Shown: one piece after another, positions 26,813 to 35,199 of the stretch
Layout: the number at the start of each line of letters is the position of its first letter
Numbering within the stretch: position 1 is the stretch's first letter
Origin: Xanthobacter dioxanivorans
GTDB lineage: Bacteria > Pseudomonadota > Alphaproteobacteria > Rhizobiales > Xanthobacteraceae
NCBI RefSeq assembly: GCF_016807805.1
Contig: NZ_CP063362.1
Coordinates: forward strand, 1,550,001 to 1,614,000
DNA length: 64,000 bases
Direction: 5' to 3'
Notes under the pieces: generated by a model
Told to the model about the DNA's origin: nothing
What the model saw: only the letters and a program-made list of their open reading frames with translations
Database searches by the model: none
Program-made: the position numbers and the translations under genes

Positions 26813-27391
26813 TCACGGGCGCGGCTCCAGCGGCGCCAAAGGCAGGCCCGCCTGGGCCCAGCCGTCGGTGCCGTCGGGAAACCAGGACACGTTGCGATAA
26901 CCGTAGGCCAGCGCCCGCTTCGCGGCATTCCACGACATCCAGCACTCACGCTGGCAGAAGATGACGAGGGGCGCATTCACATCACCGCGAGAGACCTCGG
27001 CGAGCCCGGCGCGGAAATAGGCCTCGGTGTCCGCGCTCAGCGCGCCGAAGCCCACATTGGCGAGCCAGACGGCGCCGGGGATGCTGGCATGGGGCGGATC
27101 GCGCCACACGGTTCCGGCCGGCAGATTGGCCGGGCGCGGCGGGCGCGGCAGCACGTCGATGAAGAAGGCGCCGCCGGCCCGCCAGATGGCCGCCGCCGCG
27201 TCGACCGCAAGCACGCGGGCGCCGGCGAGGGTGGCCGGCGTGGGGGCGCGATAGGCATCCTGGCGATAGTCGGCGGGCTCCGGCGGCGGCTCGCCGGCCG
27301 CGGCCGGCCGCGCGGGGAGGAGGGCGAAGAGGAGCATTGCGGCGAAGCGGCGGGAGCGCCCGCCCGCGGCGCGGCGCCGGCCGCCGCTCAC
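26813..27391 (-). CDS. PQQ-dependent catabolism-associated CxxCW-type protein (rhodanese-like)
   Basis: 192 residues. Signal peptide (RRFAAMLLFALLPARPAAAG), then a rhodanese-like fold: VLAVDAAAAIW, FFIDVLPRPPRP, and the active loop VIFCQRECWMSWNAAKRA, in which CQRECW is the family's Cys...Cys-Trp motif. Members are encoded beside quinoprotein alcohol dehydrogenases and may handle sulfur or a redox carrier together with the SoxYZ-like protein. Overlaps the end of xoxJ by four bases and is followed by the SoxYZ-like gene 84 bp on. Confidence 0.83.
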   Translation of the reverse strand: MSGGRRRAAGGRSRRFAAMLLFALLPARPAAAGEPPPEPADYRQDAYRAPTPATLAGARVLAVDAAAAIWRAGGAFFIDVLPRPPRPANLPAGTVWRDPPHASIPGAVWLANVGFGALSADTEAYFRAGLAEVSRGDVNAPLVIFCQRECWMSWNAAKRALAYGYRNVSWFPDGTDGWAQAGLPLAPLEPRP

Positions 27392-28389
27392 GGCCTGCGG
27401 CCCGCGTCGGGGCTCGATCCGGTGACGAGCTGGTCGTCATCGTCCAGCAGCGGCACGTGGTAGGCCAGGAGCACCTTGTCGATGTCGGCGGCACGCTTCC
27501 GCAGCACCCGGTTGAGCACCTGCTTCCAGTCGTGGTCGGTCTGCCGCACGCCCATGGTGATGCGATAGGTCATGGACGGCCGCTCGCCCTCCTTCAGCAG
27601 CGGCACCGTCTTCAGCGGCACCGCGGCCTTGGCGGCGAAGGCCCCGGCGGTGGGGCCCCACAGCAGCGCGCCGTCGATCTCGCCCTTGGCGAGGTCGTCG
27701 ATCATCTGCTCCGCCGGCGAATCGAAGCGCCGGTCCACCAGCAGCGAATAGGTGCGCGAGGTGGGCAGCAGGCCGTATTCCAGCAGGCGGTCGGCCGGCG
27801 GGGTGGCCGCCATCACGCCGAGCCGCTTGCCCTTGAGGCGCGGGTCGGAGAGCTGCTCCACCCCGTCGAGGGGGCCGCCGGCCTTCACCAGCAGCACGTA
27901 GACCGACTGGTAATAGGGATTGGTGTGCAGCACCGGATCGGCACCGGCGGCGTAGCCGATGACCACGTCGCACAGCCGCTTGCCGAGGGTATTGCGCACG
28001 AAGCCCGGTCCCTGCGGCATGAAGTAGTAGCGCACCGGAACCTTGAGCTCGTCCGCCACGATCTCGGCGATCTTGTTCTCGAAGCCTTCGCCGGCCGTGC
28101 TGGAATAGGGCATGTTGGCGGGATCGGCGCAGACGCGCAGGGCGTCCGCCGACACCTGGTCGGGGATCTGCTGGCCTCCCGCCCCGCTGGGCGTCAGCAG
28201 CAGGATCGCCGCCAGCGCCCCGCTGGCGAGGGAAGCGAGGAGCGGCGCGAACCGCTCCCTGGAGCCCGGCCCCGCGGCCACGAAGCGGGGAAGCACGCCA
28301 TGGGCTTGCGCGGTCGCGTTTTCGTCCGGCGAAGCGGTCTCCCCCTCACCCGAAAGCGCTCTATTCTCCAAGGCAGGCCTTTTCCGCAT
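27388..28389 (-). CDS. xoxJ: XoxJ, periplasmic binding protein-like partner of XoxF
   Basis: 333 residues. A hydrophobic segment (APLLASLASGALAAILLL) at about residues 48-66 is the export signal; the 45 residues before it look non-native, so the true start may be internal. The mature part LRVCADPANMPYSSTAGEGF, EIVADELKVPVRYYFMPQG, LCDVVIGYAAGADPV and KRLGVMAATPPADRL is the type II binding fold of MxaJ/XoxJ, thought to help activate the methanol dehydrogenase. The C-terminal DDDDQ is acidic. It overlaps xoxG's end by 29 bases with the chosen start. Confidence 0.85.
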   Translation of the reverse strand: MRKRPALENRALSGEGETASPDENATAQAHGVLPRFVAAGPGSRERFAPLLASLASGALAAILLLTPSGAGGQQIPDQVSADALRVCADPANMPYSSTAGEGFENKIAEIVADELKVPVRYYFMPQGPGFVRNTLGKRLCDVVIGYAAGADPVLHTNPYYQSVYVLLVKAGGPLDGVEQLSDPRLKGKRLGVMAATPPADRLLEYGLLPTSRTYSLLVDRRFDSPAEQMIDDLAKGEIDGALLWGPTAGAFAAKAAVPLKTVPLLKEGERPSMTYRITMGVRQTDHDWKQVLNRVLRKRAADIDKVLLAYHVPLLDDDDQLVTGSSPDAGRRP

Positions 28390-28909
28390 CGATCGTCCCC
28401 TGAGACTTGTCGTCCCGCTTGGCCGGGCGCACGCGGCCCATGGCCTCGTCGGATCGGGCGCGCAGATAGACGTAGATGTCGTCGAGGTAGCACATGACGT
28501 TCTTGTTGAGCCCGAAGGACGGCATGACCTTGTCGTTGCCGCCGCCCACGTTCACGCGCCCGCCGACCACGACCTCGTTGAACTGGTCGTAGTTCATGGT
28601 CTTGAGCGAATCGATGAGGGCCGGGGCGTAGGTGGAGCCCATGCCGTCGGGGCCGTGGCAGACGTGGCATTCGGCGTGGTAGCGCCGGTAGCCGGAATAG
28701 GTGAACCAGTCCACCGTGCCGTCGGGCTTGATGTTGTAGGTGGGCGCGCCGGCGGCGTCGAAATACTTCCCGTCCTCTTGCTTCACCGCCTTGGGACTGG
28801 CCGGAGCCGGGTCGGCGGCGGACGCGGGCAGGATGGCGCCGGCCAGTTGAAACACAAGCGCGGCAGAAATGAATGCGCCGGCGCGTGTCAGTTTGACTGA
28901 TGAAACCAC
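28361..28909 (-). CDS. xoxG: XoxG, c-type cytochrome electron acceptor of XoxF
   Basis: 182 residues from a GTG behind GGAG, which gives MVSSVKLTRAGAFISAALVF as a signal peptide; the longer frame to 29011 adds unconserved residues. A single haem site CHVCHGPDGMGSTYAPALI and a VMPSFG Met ligand are visible, followed by a C-terminal segment with another Cys (EKACLGE). XoxG takes electrons from the PQQ of XoxF and hands them to a downstream cytochrome oxidase route. Encoded 382 bp after xoxF, before xoxJ. Confidence 0.9.
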   Translation of the reverse strand: MVSSVKLTRAGAFISAALVFQLAGAILPASAADPAPASPKAVKQEDGKYFDAAGAPTYNIKPDGTVDWFTYSGYRRYHAECHVCHGPDGMGSTYAPALIDSLKTMNYDQFNEVVVGGRVNVGGGNDKVMPSFGLNKNVMCYLDDIYVYLRARSDEAMGRVRPAKRDDKSQGTIDAEKACLGE

Positions 28910-28997
28910 ACGAATTCTCCAAAGCGGCAGACAAGAGCACGGGCCGATCGGATCGCACCGCAACCGGATCGGCCAACGCGTTCTTTTTCCTACGTTC

Positions 28998-29047
28998 AGA
29001 GGGCGATTCACCGATCAGCTTGAGTCAATCCGATCGGATCGCGCTCT
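28998..29047. repeat. 50-bp imperfect palindrome (dispersed-type)
   Basis: AGAGGGCGAT at one end and ATCGCGCTCT at the other pair at nine of ten positions, with a second inner pairing around CGATCAGC / CGATCGG. A related end, AATCGCGCTCTAAG, appears at about 56382-56395, which suggests a dispersed family. Confidence 0.45.
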
Positions 29048-29251
29048 AGGGGCTGGCGCGCGCGGTCGATCCGGCTGGCGCCGGTGACCGTGGCTTGCGC
29101 ACCTGTCGATGAGCGGGGCCGTCCGCCGCCCGTGGGCGTGCCGACCCTCCTTCCGAGGCATCGCACGATGCGCTCCGGGGGCTCCGGGGGCGGCGGCGGC
29201 CAGTCCTTCCGGACCTGGCCGGCCGATCCGTTCCCCGGGTCCGGGACGGAA

Positions 29252-29276
29252 GCCCGCCCGGTCGGTCCGGACGGGC
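29252..29276 (-). terminator. Hairpin after xoxF
   Basis: On the minus strand GCCCGTCCGG and CCGGGCGGGC form a 10-bp stem (one G-U) with a 5-base loop, 15 bases after the xoxF stop. There is no U-run, so it may act as a Rho-aided terminator or as a 3' stabiliser that lets xoxF outrun xoxG in abundance. Confidence 0.45.
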
Positions 29277-29291
29277 GTCCCGCCTCCCGCA

Positions 29292-31100
29292 TCACTGCGG
29301 GATGGCGAACACCGTGAGCTGGCCGCCGAGGGCGGTGTAGCTGCTCAGGGCCGCATAGCCGCCCACGGCGCCGAGGCCGGCGTTGGGATCGGTGAGACCG
29401 GCCGCGAGGCCGATGCCGGCCCAGCCGCCCACGCCCGAGAGCACGGCCACGTACTGCTTGCCCTGGTGGGTGTAGGTCATCACGTTGCCGATGATGCCGG
29501 ACGGGGTCTTGAACTTGTAGAGTTCCTTGCCCGTCTTGGCGTCCACCGCCTTCAGATAGCCCTCGAGGGTGCCGTAGAACACCACGCCGCCGGCCGTGGC
29601 GAGCGCGCCGGACCACACGGAGAACTGCTCCTTGTTGGACCACACGATCTTGCCCTGGCGGGCATCCCACGCGATGAAGTTGCCCATCCCGCCGTGGCTG
29701 TTGGGGGCGGGGAACATGCTGAGCGTGGCACCCACATAGGGCTGGCCGGGGGTGTAGCTGACGCGGAACGGCTCGTAGTCCATGCACACATGGTTGGTGG
29801 GCACGTAGAACAGGCCGGTGTCAGGCGAGAACGAGGCCGGCTGCTGGTCCTTGGTGCCGAGCGCCGCCGGGCAGATGCCGGTGGTGTTCACGTCCTCGCC
29901 CTGCTTCTCGGTCGAGTATTTGGCGACCACCAGCGGACGGCCGAAGGTGGGGCTGTTCTTGTCCATGTCCACCTTGGTGGCCCAGTTCACCGCGGGGTCG
30001 TACTTCTCGGCCACCAGCAGCTCGCCGGTCTTGCGGTCCAGCGTGTAGCCGAAGCCGTTGCGGTCGAAATGCACGAGGAGCGGACGGTTCTGGCCGCCGA
30101 TCTGCTGATCGACGAGGATCATCTCGTTGATGCCGTCATAGTCCCACTCGTCGTGGGGGGTCATCTGGTAGACCCACTTGGCCATGCCGGTGTCGGCGTC
30201 ACGGGCGAAGATGGTCATGGACCACTTGTTGTCGCCGGGGCGCTGCTTCGGGTTCCAGGTGGAGGGGTTGCCCGAGCCGTAATAGATCAGGTTGGTCTGG
30301 GGATCGTAGGAATACCAGCCCCAGGTGCAGCCACCGCCGGTCTTCCACTGGTCGCCCTGCCAGGTCTTCAGCGAGGAATCCTTGCCGACCGGCTTGCCGA
30401 GATCCGTGGTCTTCTCCGGATCGAGCAGGATTTCACTGTCCGGCCCCATGGAATACGCGCGCCAGGCCTGCTTGCCGGTGGCGATGTCATAGGCCGTGAT
30501 GTGGCAGCGCACGCCGAACTCGCCACCGGAGATGCCGACGATGAGCTTGTCCTTCACCGGCATGACGGTGGCGGTGTTGGTCTCGCCGCGCTTGGGATCG
30601 CCGTTCACCATGGACCACGCGACCTTGCCGGTCTGCGCGTCGAGCGCCACCACCTTGGTGTCCGCCTGGTGCAGGAAGACCTTGCCGTCGGCATAGGCGA
30701 GGCCGCGATTGACCGTGTCGCAGCACATCACCGGGATCACGTTCGGATCCTGCTTGGGCTCATACTTCCAGATGATCCGGCCTTCGTTCTTCAGGTCGAG
30801 GGCGTAGACGATGTTCGGGAACGGCGTGTGCACGTACATCACGTCCCCGACCACGAGCGGCGAGCCTTCATGGCCGCGCAGCACGCCGGTGGAGAAGGTC
30901 CAGGCGACCTGGAGCTTGTTCACGTTCTCCGTGTTGATCTGTTTCAGCTTGGAATAGCGGGTGTTGGCATAGTCGCCGGTCTGCAGAACCCACTGGTTCG
31001 GGTCCTGGGACAGCTTCAGCACACTTTCATTCGCACGCGCGGGCATGCCGGCAAAAACGGTCGCCGCCGCCGCCGCGGTCAAAACCAAAAGACGTCTCAT
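29292..31100 (-). CDS. xoxF: Lanthanide-dependent methanol dehydrogenase XoxF
   Basis: Periplasmic PQQ eight-bladed propeller that oxidises methanol (and often formaldehyde). 602 residues from the ATG at 31100, which has GGAGGAAG in front and yields the signal [18 protein letters not shown] ... PARA. The vicinal Cys pair is at 126-127 ([10 protein letters not shown]). Metal ligands can be placed as Glu194 (GGEFG), Asn278 (GSGNPS), Asp320 and Asp322 in HDEWDYDG. The Asp322 after Tyr is the lanthanide signature; calcium MxaF enzymes have Ala there. Tryptophan-docking repeats such as [20 protein letters not shown] are clear. No mxaI is present. Confidence 0.97.
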   Translation of the reverse strand: MRRLLVLTAAAAATVFAGMPARANESVLKLSQDPNQWVLQTGDYANTRYSKLKQINTENVNKLQVAWTFSTGVLRGHEGSPLVVGDVMYVHTPFPNIVYALDLKNEGRIIWKYEPKQDPNVIPVMCCDTVNRGLAYADGKVFLHQADTKVVALDAQTGKVAWSMVNGDPKRGETNTATVMPVKDKLIVGISGGEFGVRCHITAYDIATGKQAWRAYSMGPDSEILLDPEKTTDLGKPVGKDSSLKTWQGDQWKTGGGCTWGWYSYDPQTNLIYYGSGNPSTWNPKQRPGDNKWSMTIFARDADTGMAKWVYQMTPHDEWDYDGINEMILVDQQIGGQNRPLLVHFDRNGFGYTLDRKTGELLVAEKYDPAVNWATKVDMDKNSPTFGRPLVVAKYSTEKQGEDVNTTGICPAALGTKDQQPASFSPDTGLFYVPTNHVCMDYEPFRVSYTPGQPYVGATLSMFPAPNSHGGMGNFIAWDARQGKIVWSNKEQFSVWSGALATAGGVVFYGTLEGYLKAVDAKTGKELYKFKTPSGIIGNVMTYTHQGKQYVAVLSGVGGWAGIGLAAGLTDPNAGLGAVGGYAALSSYTALGGQLTVFAIPQ

Positions 31101-31472
31101 CCGGGCTTCCTCCGATGGATGCGCGCCCGCCTCCACGCACTCCGATTGAGTGCTCATGGACCGGGTAACGCACTGAGCGTTGTTGTCGCCTTGGGGGACT
31201 CCATCTACTTCGGCAGCGTGTCACGACCGGCGTGATGCCCTGAAGCCTTGCGGTGACAAAGGGTCCCGCAGGCCTGCGAACCAACCCCGCGTTCCCCGCA
31301 CGGAGCTGTTGAAGCCGAAGCTGAGAGGAACGTAAGCAATGTTCTCTCCGGAAGCAATACGCCAAACGTCTGGACCGGGGAGAGATTTATTCTGCACCTG
31401 CGAAGTAACCGTTTGCACCTATTGCGTTGCACCAATTCCGCAGCGTAACAACCGGCAGCTTGGCCAGCCGGC
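31101..31472 (-). promoter_or_regulatory. xoxF promoter region (372 bp)
   Basis: Non-coding, with the least GC-rich part at about 31330-31440. On the minus strand GGTGCA occurs three times (31428-31433, 31414-31419, 31393-31398) upstream of AGAATAAATC, a possible -10 area. No other gene or repeat was recognised here. Confidence 0.5.
31393..31433 (-). promoter_or_regulatory. Three GGTGCA direct repeats upstream of xoxF
   Basis: Copies read GGTGCAACG, GGTGCAAACGG and GGTGCAGAA on the minus strand, spaced 14 and 21 bases start to start. Two-turn spacing between two of them fits an activator site, for example for a methanol/lanthanide-responsive regulator. Role inferred only. Confidence 0.4.
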
Positions 31473-32444
31473 TCACTCCCACTCGAATTCATGGTAGGCG
31501 GCGGTGGCGTTGCGGGCGTTGAAGTCATCGAAGAGCTGCCAGTTCCCCGCCTCCCCGCGCCCCGCCTCGCCGGCCGCCTCGGCCATGGTGCGGCCGGCGC
31601 GGATCATGCCGCGCACATCGTCGGAAAGCCGCCCCAGGTAGCGCTCGGTGGGCTCCGCCGCCTGCGGCCAGGGGGCCGAGGCCGGCCCGTGGCCGGGCAC
31701 CACCCGCGCCACCGGCCGGCGCTTGAGCTCGGCCAGGAGCGCGATCCAGCCCGCCGCCTTGCCGTCGAGGGCCGGCACATGGCCGAGAAACAGCAGGTCG
31801 CCGAGGAACCAGGTGCCGGTGGCCTCGTCGAGCACGGTGAGGTCGGTGGCGGTGTGGGCCGTGGGCCAGGCTTCCAGGCGCAGCGGGCGGTCGCCGAGAT
31901 CGAGCGTGAGCGCGTCGGCCACCGTCACGTCCGGCGGCACGATGCGCGTGCCCGCGGCGGCCGCGCCCACGAGGCGCGCCGTCGCCGACAAATAGGCGTC
32001 CGCCCGCGCCGCCAGCGCCTGCGGCAGGTTGCGGTGGCCGACGAAGGAGACCCCCGGCCCGGCGAAAGCCGCATTGCCGAGCACATGGTCGGGATGCATG
32101 TGGGTGTTGATCACATAGCGCACGGGAAGCGGCGTGCGCGCGCGGATCGCCGCCCTGAGCGCCTCGCCCGCCTTCAGGCTGCCGCCGGTATCGATCACCG
32201 CCACCGCATCGCGCCCCACGATGAAGCCGGCATTGCCGACGAAGCCGAGATTCCTCGGCAAAGCAAGGGCATAGGGCGCCTGATGGACGAAGACGCCCGG
32301 CGCCACCTCCACCACCGCGAACGGCGCGGACGCGGTCTGGTTTTCCGCCGGGCCCGGTTGCACCGCAGCATCGTCGGCCTGGGCCGGCGCCGCCCAGGGG
32401 GCGAGGAGTGCGGCGAGCAGCCGCATGACGCATCGCCTCTTCAT
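31473..32444 (-). CDS. Quinoprotein relay system zinc metallohydrolase (MBL fold)
   Basis: 323 residues, exported (MRLLAALLAPWAAPAQADD). The metallo-beta-lactamase motif THMHPDHVLGN is intact, with downstream AWPTAHTATDLTVLD, GDLLFLGHVPALDG and VVPGHGP supplying remaining ligands. The C-terminus NARNATAAYHEFEWE matches the quinoprotein-relay/SoxH-related branch. In this branch the hydrolase is always near PQQ dehydrogenases and the SoxYZ-like carrier, suggesting it hydrolyses a thioester-like adduct on the carrier. Encoded just upstream of xoxF on the same strand. Confidence 0.82.
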   Translation of the reverse strand: MKRRCVMRLLAALLAPWAAPAQADDAAVQPGPAENQTASAPFAVVEVAPGVFVHQAPYALALPRNLGFVGNAGFIVGRDAVAVIDTGGSLKAGEALRAAIRARTPLPVRYVINTHMHPDHVLGNAAFAGPGVSFVGHRNLPQALAARADAYLSATARLVGAAAAGTRIVPPDVTVADALTLDLGDRPLRLEAWPTAHTATDLTVLDEATGTWFLGDLLFLGHVPALDGKAAGWIALLAELKRRPVARVVPGHGPASAPWPQAAEPTERYLGRLSDDVRGMIRAGRTMAEAAGEAGRGEAGNWQLFDDFNARNATAAYHEFEWE

Positions 32445-32487
32445 GGGTCCGCCTCCTCCTCCCGCCGGCGCCGCGCCGGCGCGCGGC

Positions 32488-33231
32488 TCACGCCTCCCGA
32501 AGCGCCGGAAGCCGCTCGGCGAGACGCGCCCGCTCGGCCTCGATCCAGTCCGCCGTGCGCGTCCCGCGCGGCGCCGCCAGCCGCACCTCCTCCACCAGCC
32601 GGGTGGGGCGGGCGGCCAGCAGCACTAGGCGGTCGGCGAGCTCCAGCGCCTCGCGCACATTATGGGTCACCATGAGCACGCTCATGGTCTGCCGGGCGGC
32701 GGCGAGGGCCACGTAGCGGCGCAGCTCGCCCGCTGCCTGGGCATCCAGCGACACGAACGGCTCGTCGAGCACCAGCAGGTCCGGCTCCACCGCCAGGGCC
32801 CGCGCCAGCGACACCCGCCGCGCCAGCCCCAGGGACAGCTCGGCGGGGTAGCGCGCCCGGTGGCCCGCGAGGCCGAAGCTCTCGATGAGGCCGCCCAGGT
32901 CCACCTTGCGCCGGTCCGGCGGCAGCACAAGGCGGATGTTCTCCTCCACCGTGCGCCAGGGCAGGAGGCGCGGCTCCTGGAAGGCGATGCCGATGGAAAG
33001 CCGCGCCGGGTCCGGCGTCACCGTGCCGGTGAAGGCGCGGTCGAGGCCGGTGAGAATGCGCAGGGTGGTGGTCTTGCCGCAGCCGGACGGGCCGATGAGG
33101 CACAGGAACTCGCCACGCGCGAGCGCAAGGTGAAGATCGCGCACCGCCTCCATGGCGGCGCCGTCGGGCCGCACATAGGTCTTCTGCGCGATATGGGCTT
33201 CAAGCAGCACCGAGCCGCCAGCGTCGGGCAT
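32488..33231 (-). CDS. ABC importer ATP-binding protein, NitT/TauT (SsuB) type
   Basis: About 247 residues. Walker A GPSGCGKTT, AFQEPRLLPWRTV, signature ELSLGLARRVSLARA (the LSLG form usual for this subfamily), Walker B LLVLDEPFVSLD, and VTHNVREAL. The ATG at 33231 (MPDAGGSV) is chosen over a TTG at 33255; either way it overlaps the permease. It energises uptake by the permease and binding protein encoded upstream. Substrate not known; position between the xox genes and the H4MPT genes suggests something used in C1 metabolism. Confidence 0.85.
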   Translation of the reverse strand: MPDAGGSVLLEAHIAQKTYVRPDGAAMEAVRDLHLALARGEFLCLIGPSGCGKTTTLRILTGLDRAFTGTVTPDPARLSIGIAFQEPRLLPWRTVEENIRLVLPPDRRKVDLGGLIESFGLAGHRARYPAELSLGLARRVSLARALAVEPDLLVLDEPFVSLDAQAAGELRRYVALAAARQTMSVLMVTHNVREALELADRLVLLAARPTRLVEEVRLAAPRGTRTADWIEAERARLAERLPALREA

Positions 33232-33961
33232 GGGATTCGAAGGGTTGCAGGACAAGATATTCGATGGCCAGCATCACCGCCATGAAGGCGAGGGAATAAC
33301 CGAGCACCGCGGCGACGTCGAACAGCTGGAAATAGACGGAGATGGCGTAGCCCACCCCGTTCGGCCGGCCCAGGAGCTCCACCACCAGCACGATCTTCCA
33401 CACCAAAGCGAGGCCCGAGCGCGCCGCGCCCGCCACATAGGGCTGGAGCTGCGGCAGCACCACATGGCGCAGCCGGTCGGCGAAGGACAGGCGGAAGGCC
33501 GCCGCCATCTCGTCCAGCTCGGGGGAGAGGGCGCGGGTGCCCTCGCGCAGCAGCACCGCCACGGTGGGGATCTTGTTGAGCGCCACCGCCAGCACCGCCG
33601 CCGTCTCGGTGAGGCCGAGCCAGATGTAGCAGAGCACGGTGAGGACCAGCGCCGGCGTGTTGAGCAGCACCACCAGCCAGGTGTCGAAGGCCCGGTCCAG
33701 CCGCCTCAGCCGGCCGAAGGCGAGGCCGATGCCGCAGCCGATGGCCATGGCGAAGGTGAAGGACACGGCGACCCGCGCCAGGGTGATGGCGAGGTTCGAC
33801 AGCAGATCACCGGTGGTGGCCTCGCGGCCGATGAAGGCGAACACGGCGGCCGGCGCCGGCAGGTTGGGGCTGGCGGCGAGCAGCGCCGCGCCCTGCCACA
33901 GCACCAGAAGCATCAGCAGCGAGGCGAGCCGCACGGCGATGCCGGGCACGAACGCCCTCAT
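33200..33961 (-). CDS. ABC importer permease, NitT/TauT (SsuC) type
   Basis: 253 residues with about six transmembrane helices and the EAA-type loop ELDEMAAAFRLSFADRLRHV before VVLPQLQPYVAGA, as in SsuC/TauC. Starts four bases inside the binding-protein gene (ATGA) and its end overlaps the ATPase gene, so all three are tightly co-translated. The motif QPFESHARRW marks the C-terminus. Confidence 0.87.
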   Translation of the reverse strand: MRAFVPGIAVRLASLLMLLVLWQGAALLAASPNLPAPAAVFAFIGREATTGDLLSNLAITLARVAVSFTFAMAIGCGIGLAFGRLRRLDRAFDTWLVVLLNTPALVLTVLCYIWLGLTETAAVLAVALNKIPTVAVLLREGTRALSPELDEMAAAFRLSFADRLRHVVLPQLQPYVAGAARSGLALVWKIVLVVELLGRPNGVGYAISVYFQLFDVAAVLGYSLAFMAVMLAIEYLVLQPFESHARRWRLGAA

Positions 33962-34962
33962 CGCGCCGCGCCTTCGCTGGTCCAGTAGAGGTCCGGCGGC
34001 AAGGTCGCGGCGGCCCCCACGAGCCGCGCGCCGCCGAGCTGCGCCAGCACCGCATAAAGCTGCGCGGCGGCGGCGCGGTCGGCGGCGAGGGACAGACGCG
34101 GGATGCCGGCGACGAAGCCCCGGCGCAGCGCCTGGAACGTCGCATCGTCCGCCGCCTGCATCTGCGGCCGCACCTGCGCCCAGAGCGGATCGGACACGCC
34201 CGGCTCCGCCGCGAGCGCCGCCTTTGCGGCCCGCGAGGCGCGGGCGAAGGCGTTCACCGCCGCCGGATTGGCGCGGGCGAAGCCGCCGTCGAACACGTAG
34301 CCCACCAAGGTAGGCTCATGCGGCACGCCGAAGCCCGCCACCAGCTCCTCGACGCTGACGAGGCGGCGGAAGCCCTTCGACTCCAGGCGGGCGCAGAAGG
34401 TCCAGTAGAGCAGGGCGGCGTCGAGCCGGCCCTGCTCCAGCTCCGCCGCGAGCAAAGGCGGGGCGGCGAACACCGGCTGGGCGGCGGCCTCCAGATCGAG
34501 CCCCGCCTGCTTGAGGGCGGCGGCCTTCAGCATCAGCCAGCTCTTGTCGAGGGCGCCGCCGGCGACCCCGAGGCGCTTGCCGGCGAGGTCGGCGAGGGAG
34601 CGGATGGGGGAGCCCTGCGGCAGCATCACCGCGCCCTCGGCGGAGGAGAAGGGGAGGTAGTAGAGATCGCGCCCCTCGGCCTTGACCCGCGCCGCCCACA
34701 GAAGGTCGCTGACGAAGGCGTCCACCCCGCCGGCCATGAAGGCGATGCGGCCGGCGTCGTTGGTGGCGAAGCGCTGGGGGGCGAGGCCGTCCGTGTCCTT
34801 GAGGCCGAGGGCGGTCATGGCGGCGAGCTCCCACGCCGCCGTACCGAACTGCAGCACGCCGAGGCGCAGCGCCGGCCCGTCACCGGCAACGCCTCGACCG
34901 GCGACCCCGCCGGCGGCGAGCGCACCGCCGGCCAGCGCGAGCATGCGGCGCCGCGTCAGCAT
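33958..34962 (-). CDS. ABC importer substrate-binding protein, NitT/TauT type
   Basis: 334 residues from the ATG at 34962, with GGGAGGGA in front and a twin-arginine-like signal MLTRRRMLALAGGALAAGG. The mature part starts LRLGVLQFGTAAWELAAMTA and has the two-lobed SsuA/TauA fold: DAGRIAFMAGGVDAFVSD, GKRLGVAGGALDKSWLM, LEQGRLDAALLYWTF. A Tat-type signal implies a folded or cofactor-bound export. Longer in-frame extension to 35133 is rejected. First gene of the importer operon. Ligand unknown. Confidence 0.83.
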   Translation of the reverse strand: MLTRRRMLALAGGALAAGGVAGRGVAGDGPALRLGVLQFGTAAWELAAMTALGLKDTDGLAPQRFATNDAGRIAFMAGGVDAFVSDLLWAARVKAEGRDLYYLPFSSAEGAVMLPQGSPIRSLADLAGKRLGVAGGALDKSWLMLKAAALKQAGLDLEAAAQPVFAAPPLLAAELEQGRLDAALLYWTFCARLESKGFRRLVSVEELVAGFGVPHEPTLVGYVFDGGFARANPAAVNAFARASRAAKAALAAEPGVSDPLWAQVRPQMQAADDATFQALRRGFVAGIPRLSLAADRAAAAQLYAVLAQLGGARLVGAAATLPPDLYWTSEGAAR

Positions 34963-35199
34963 CGCGCGTCCCTCCCCGGATTGGCCCCGGCACGGGCGCA
35001 CGCGCCCCGCCGTTCGCCGCCACTGTGGCGAGGGCCGGCAATGGTGTCCATAACGATCTGAAACAAAAGGCATTTCTGAGAGGAACTTAAGAGGGCCCGG
35101 CGGGGAAGAGTTCCCGGGGCCGGCCAGCCTCACGCCGCTTCGGCGCGGCCCTGCTCCCGTGGCGCGCCAGGGTCCTCCTGAAGCTCCGGACGGGTGACT

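Larger units (their letters stand above)
28910..29291 (-). other. 382-bp gap between xoxF and xoxG
   Basis: No gene seen. It holds the xoxF hairpin (29252-29276), a 50-bp dispersed palindrome (28998-29047), and GGCCGATCGG / CCGGATCGGCC arms (28942-28973) that would lie in the xoxG leader. xoxG therefore probably has its own promoter or processed transcript. Confidence 0.5.

Noticed and set aside
29292..31100. Calcium-type MxaF methanol dehydrogenase
   Set aside because: The residue two after the catalytic Asp is Asp (DYD), not Ala, and no mxaI or mxaACKL genes are present.
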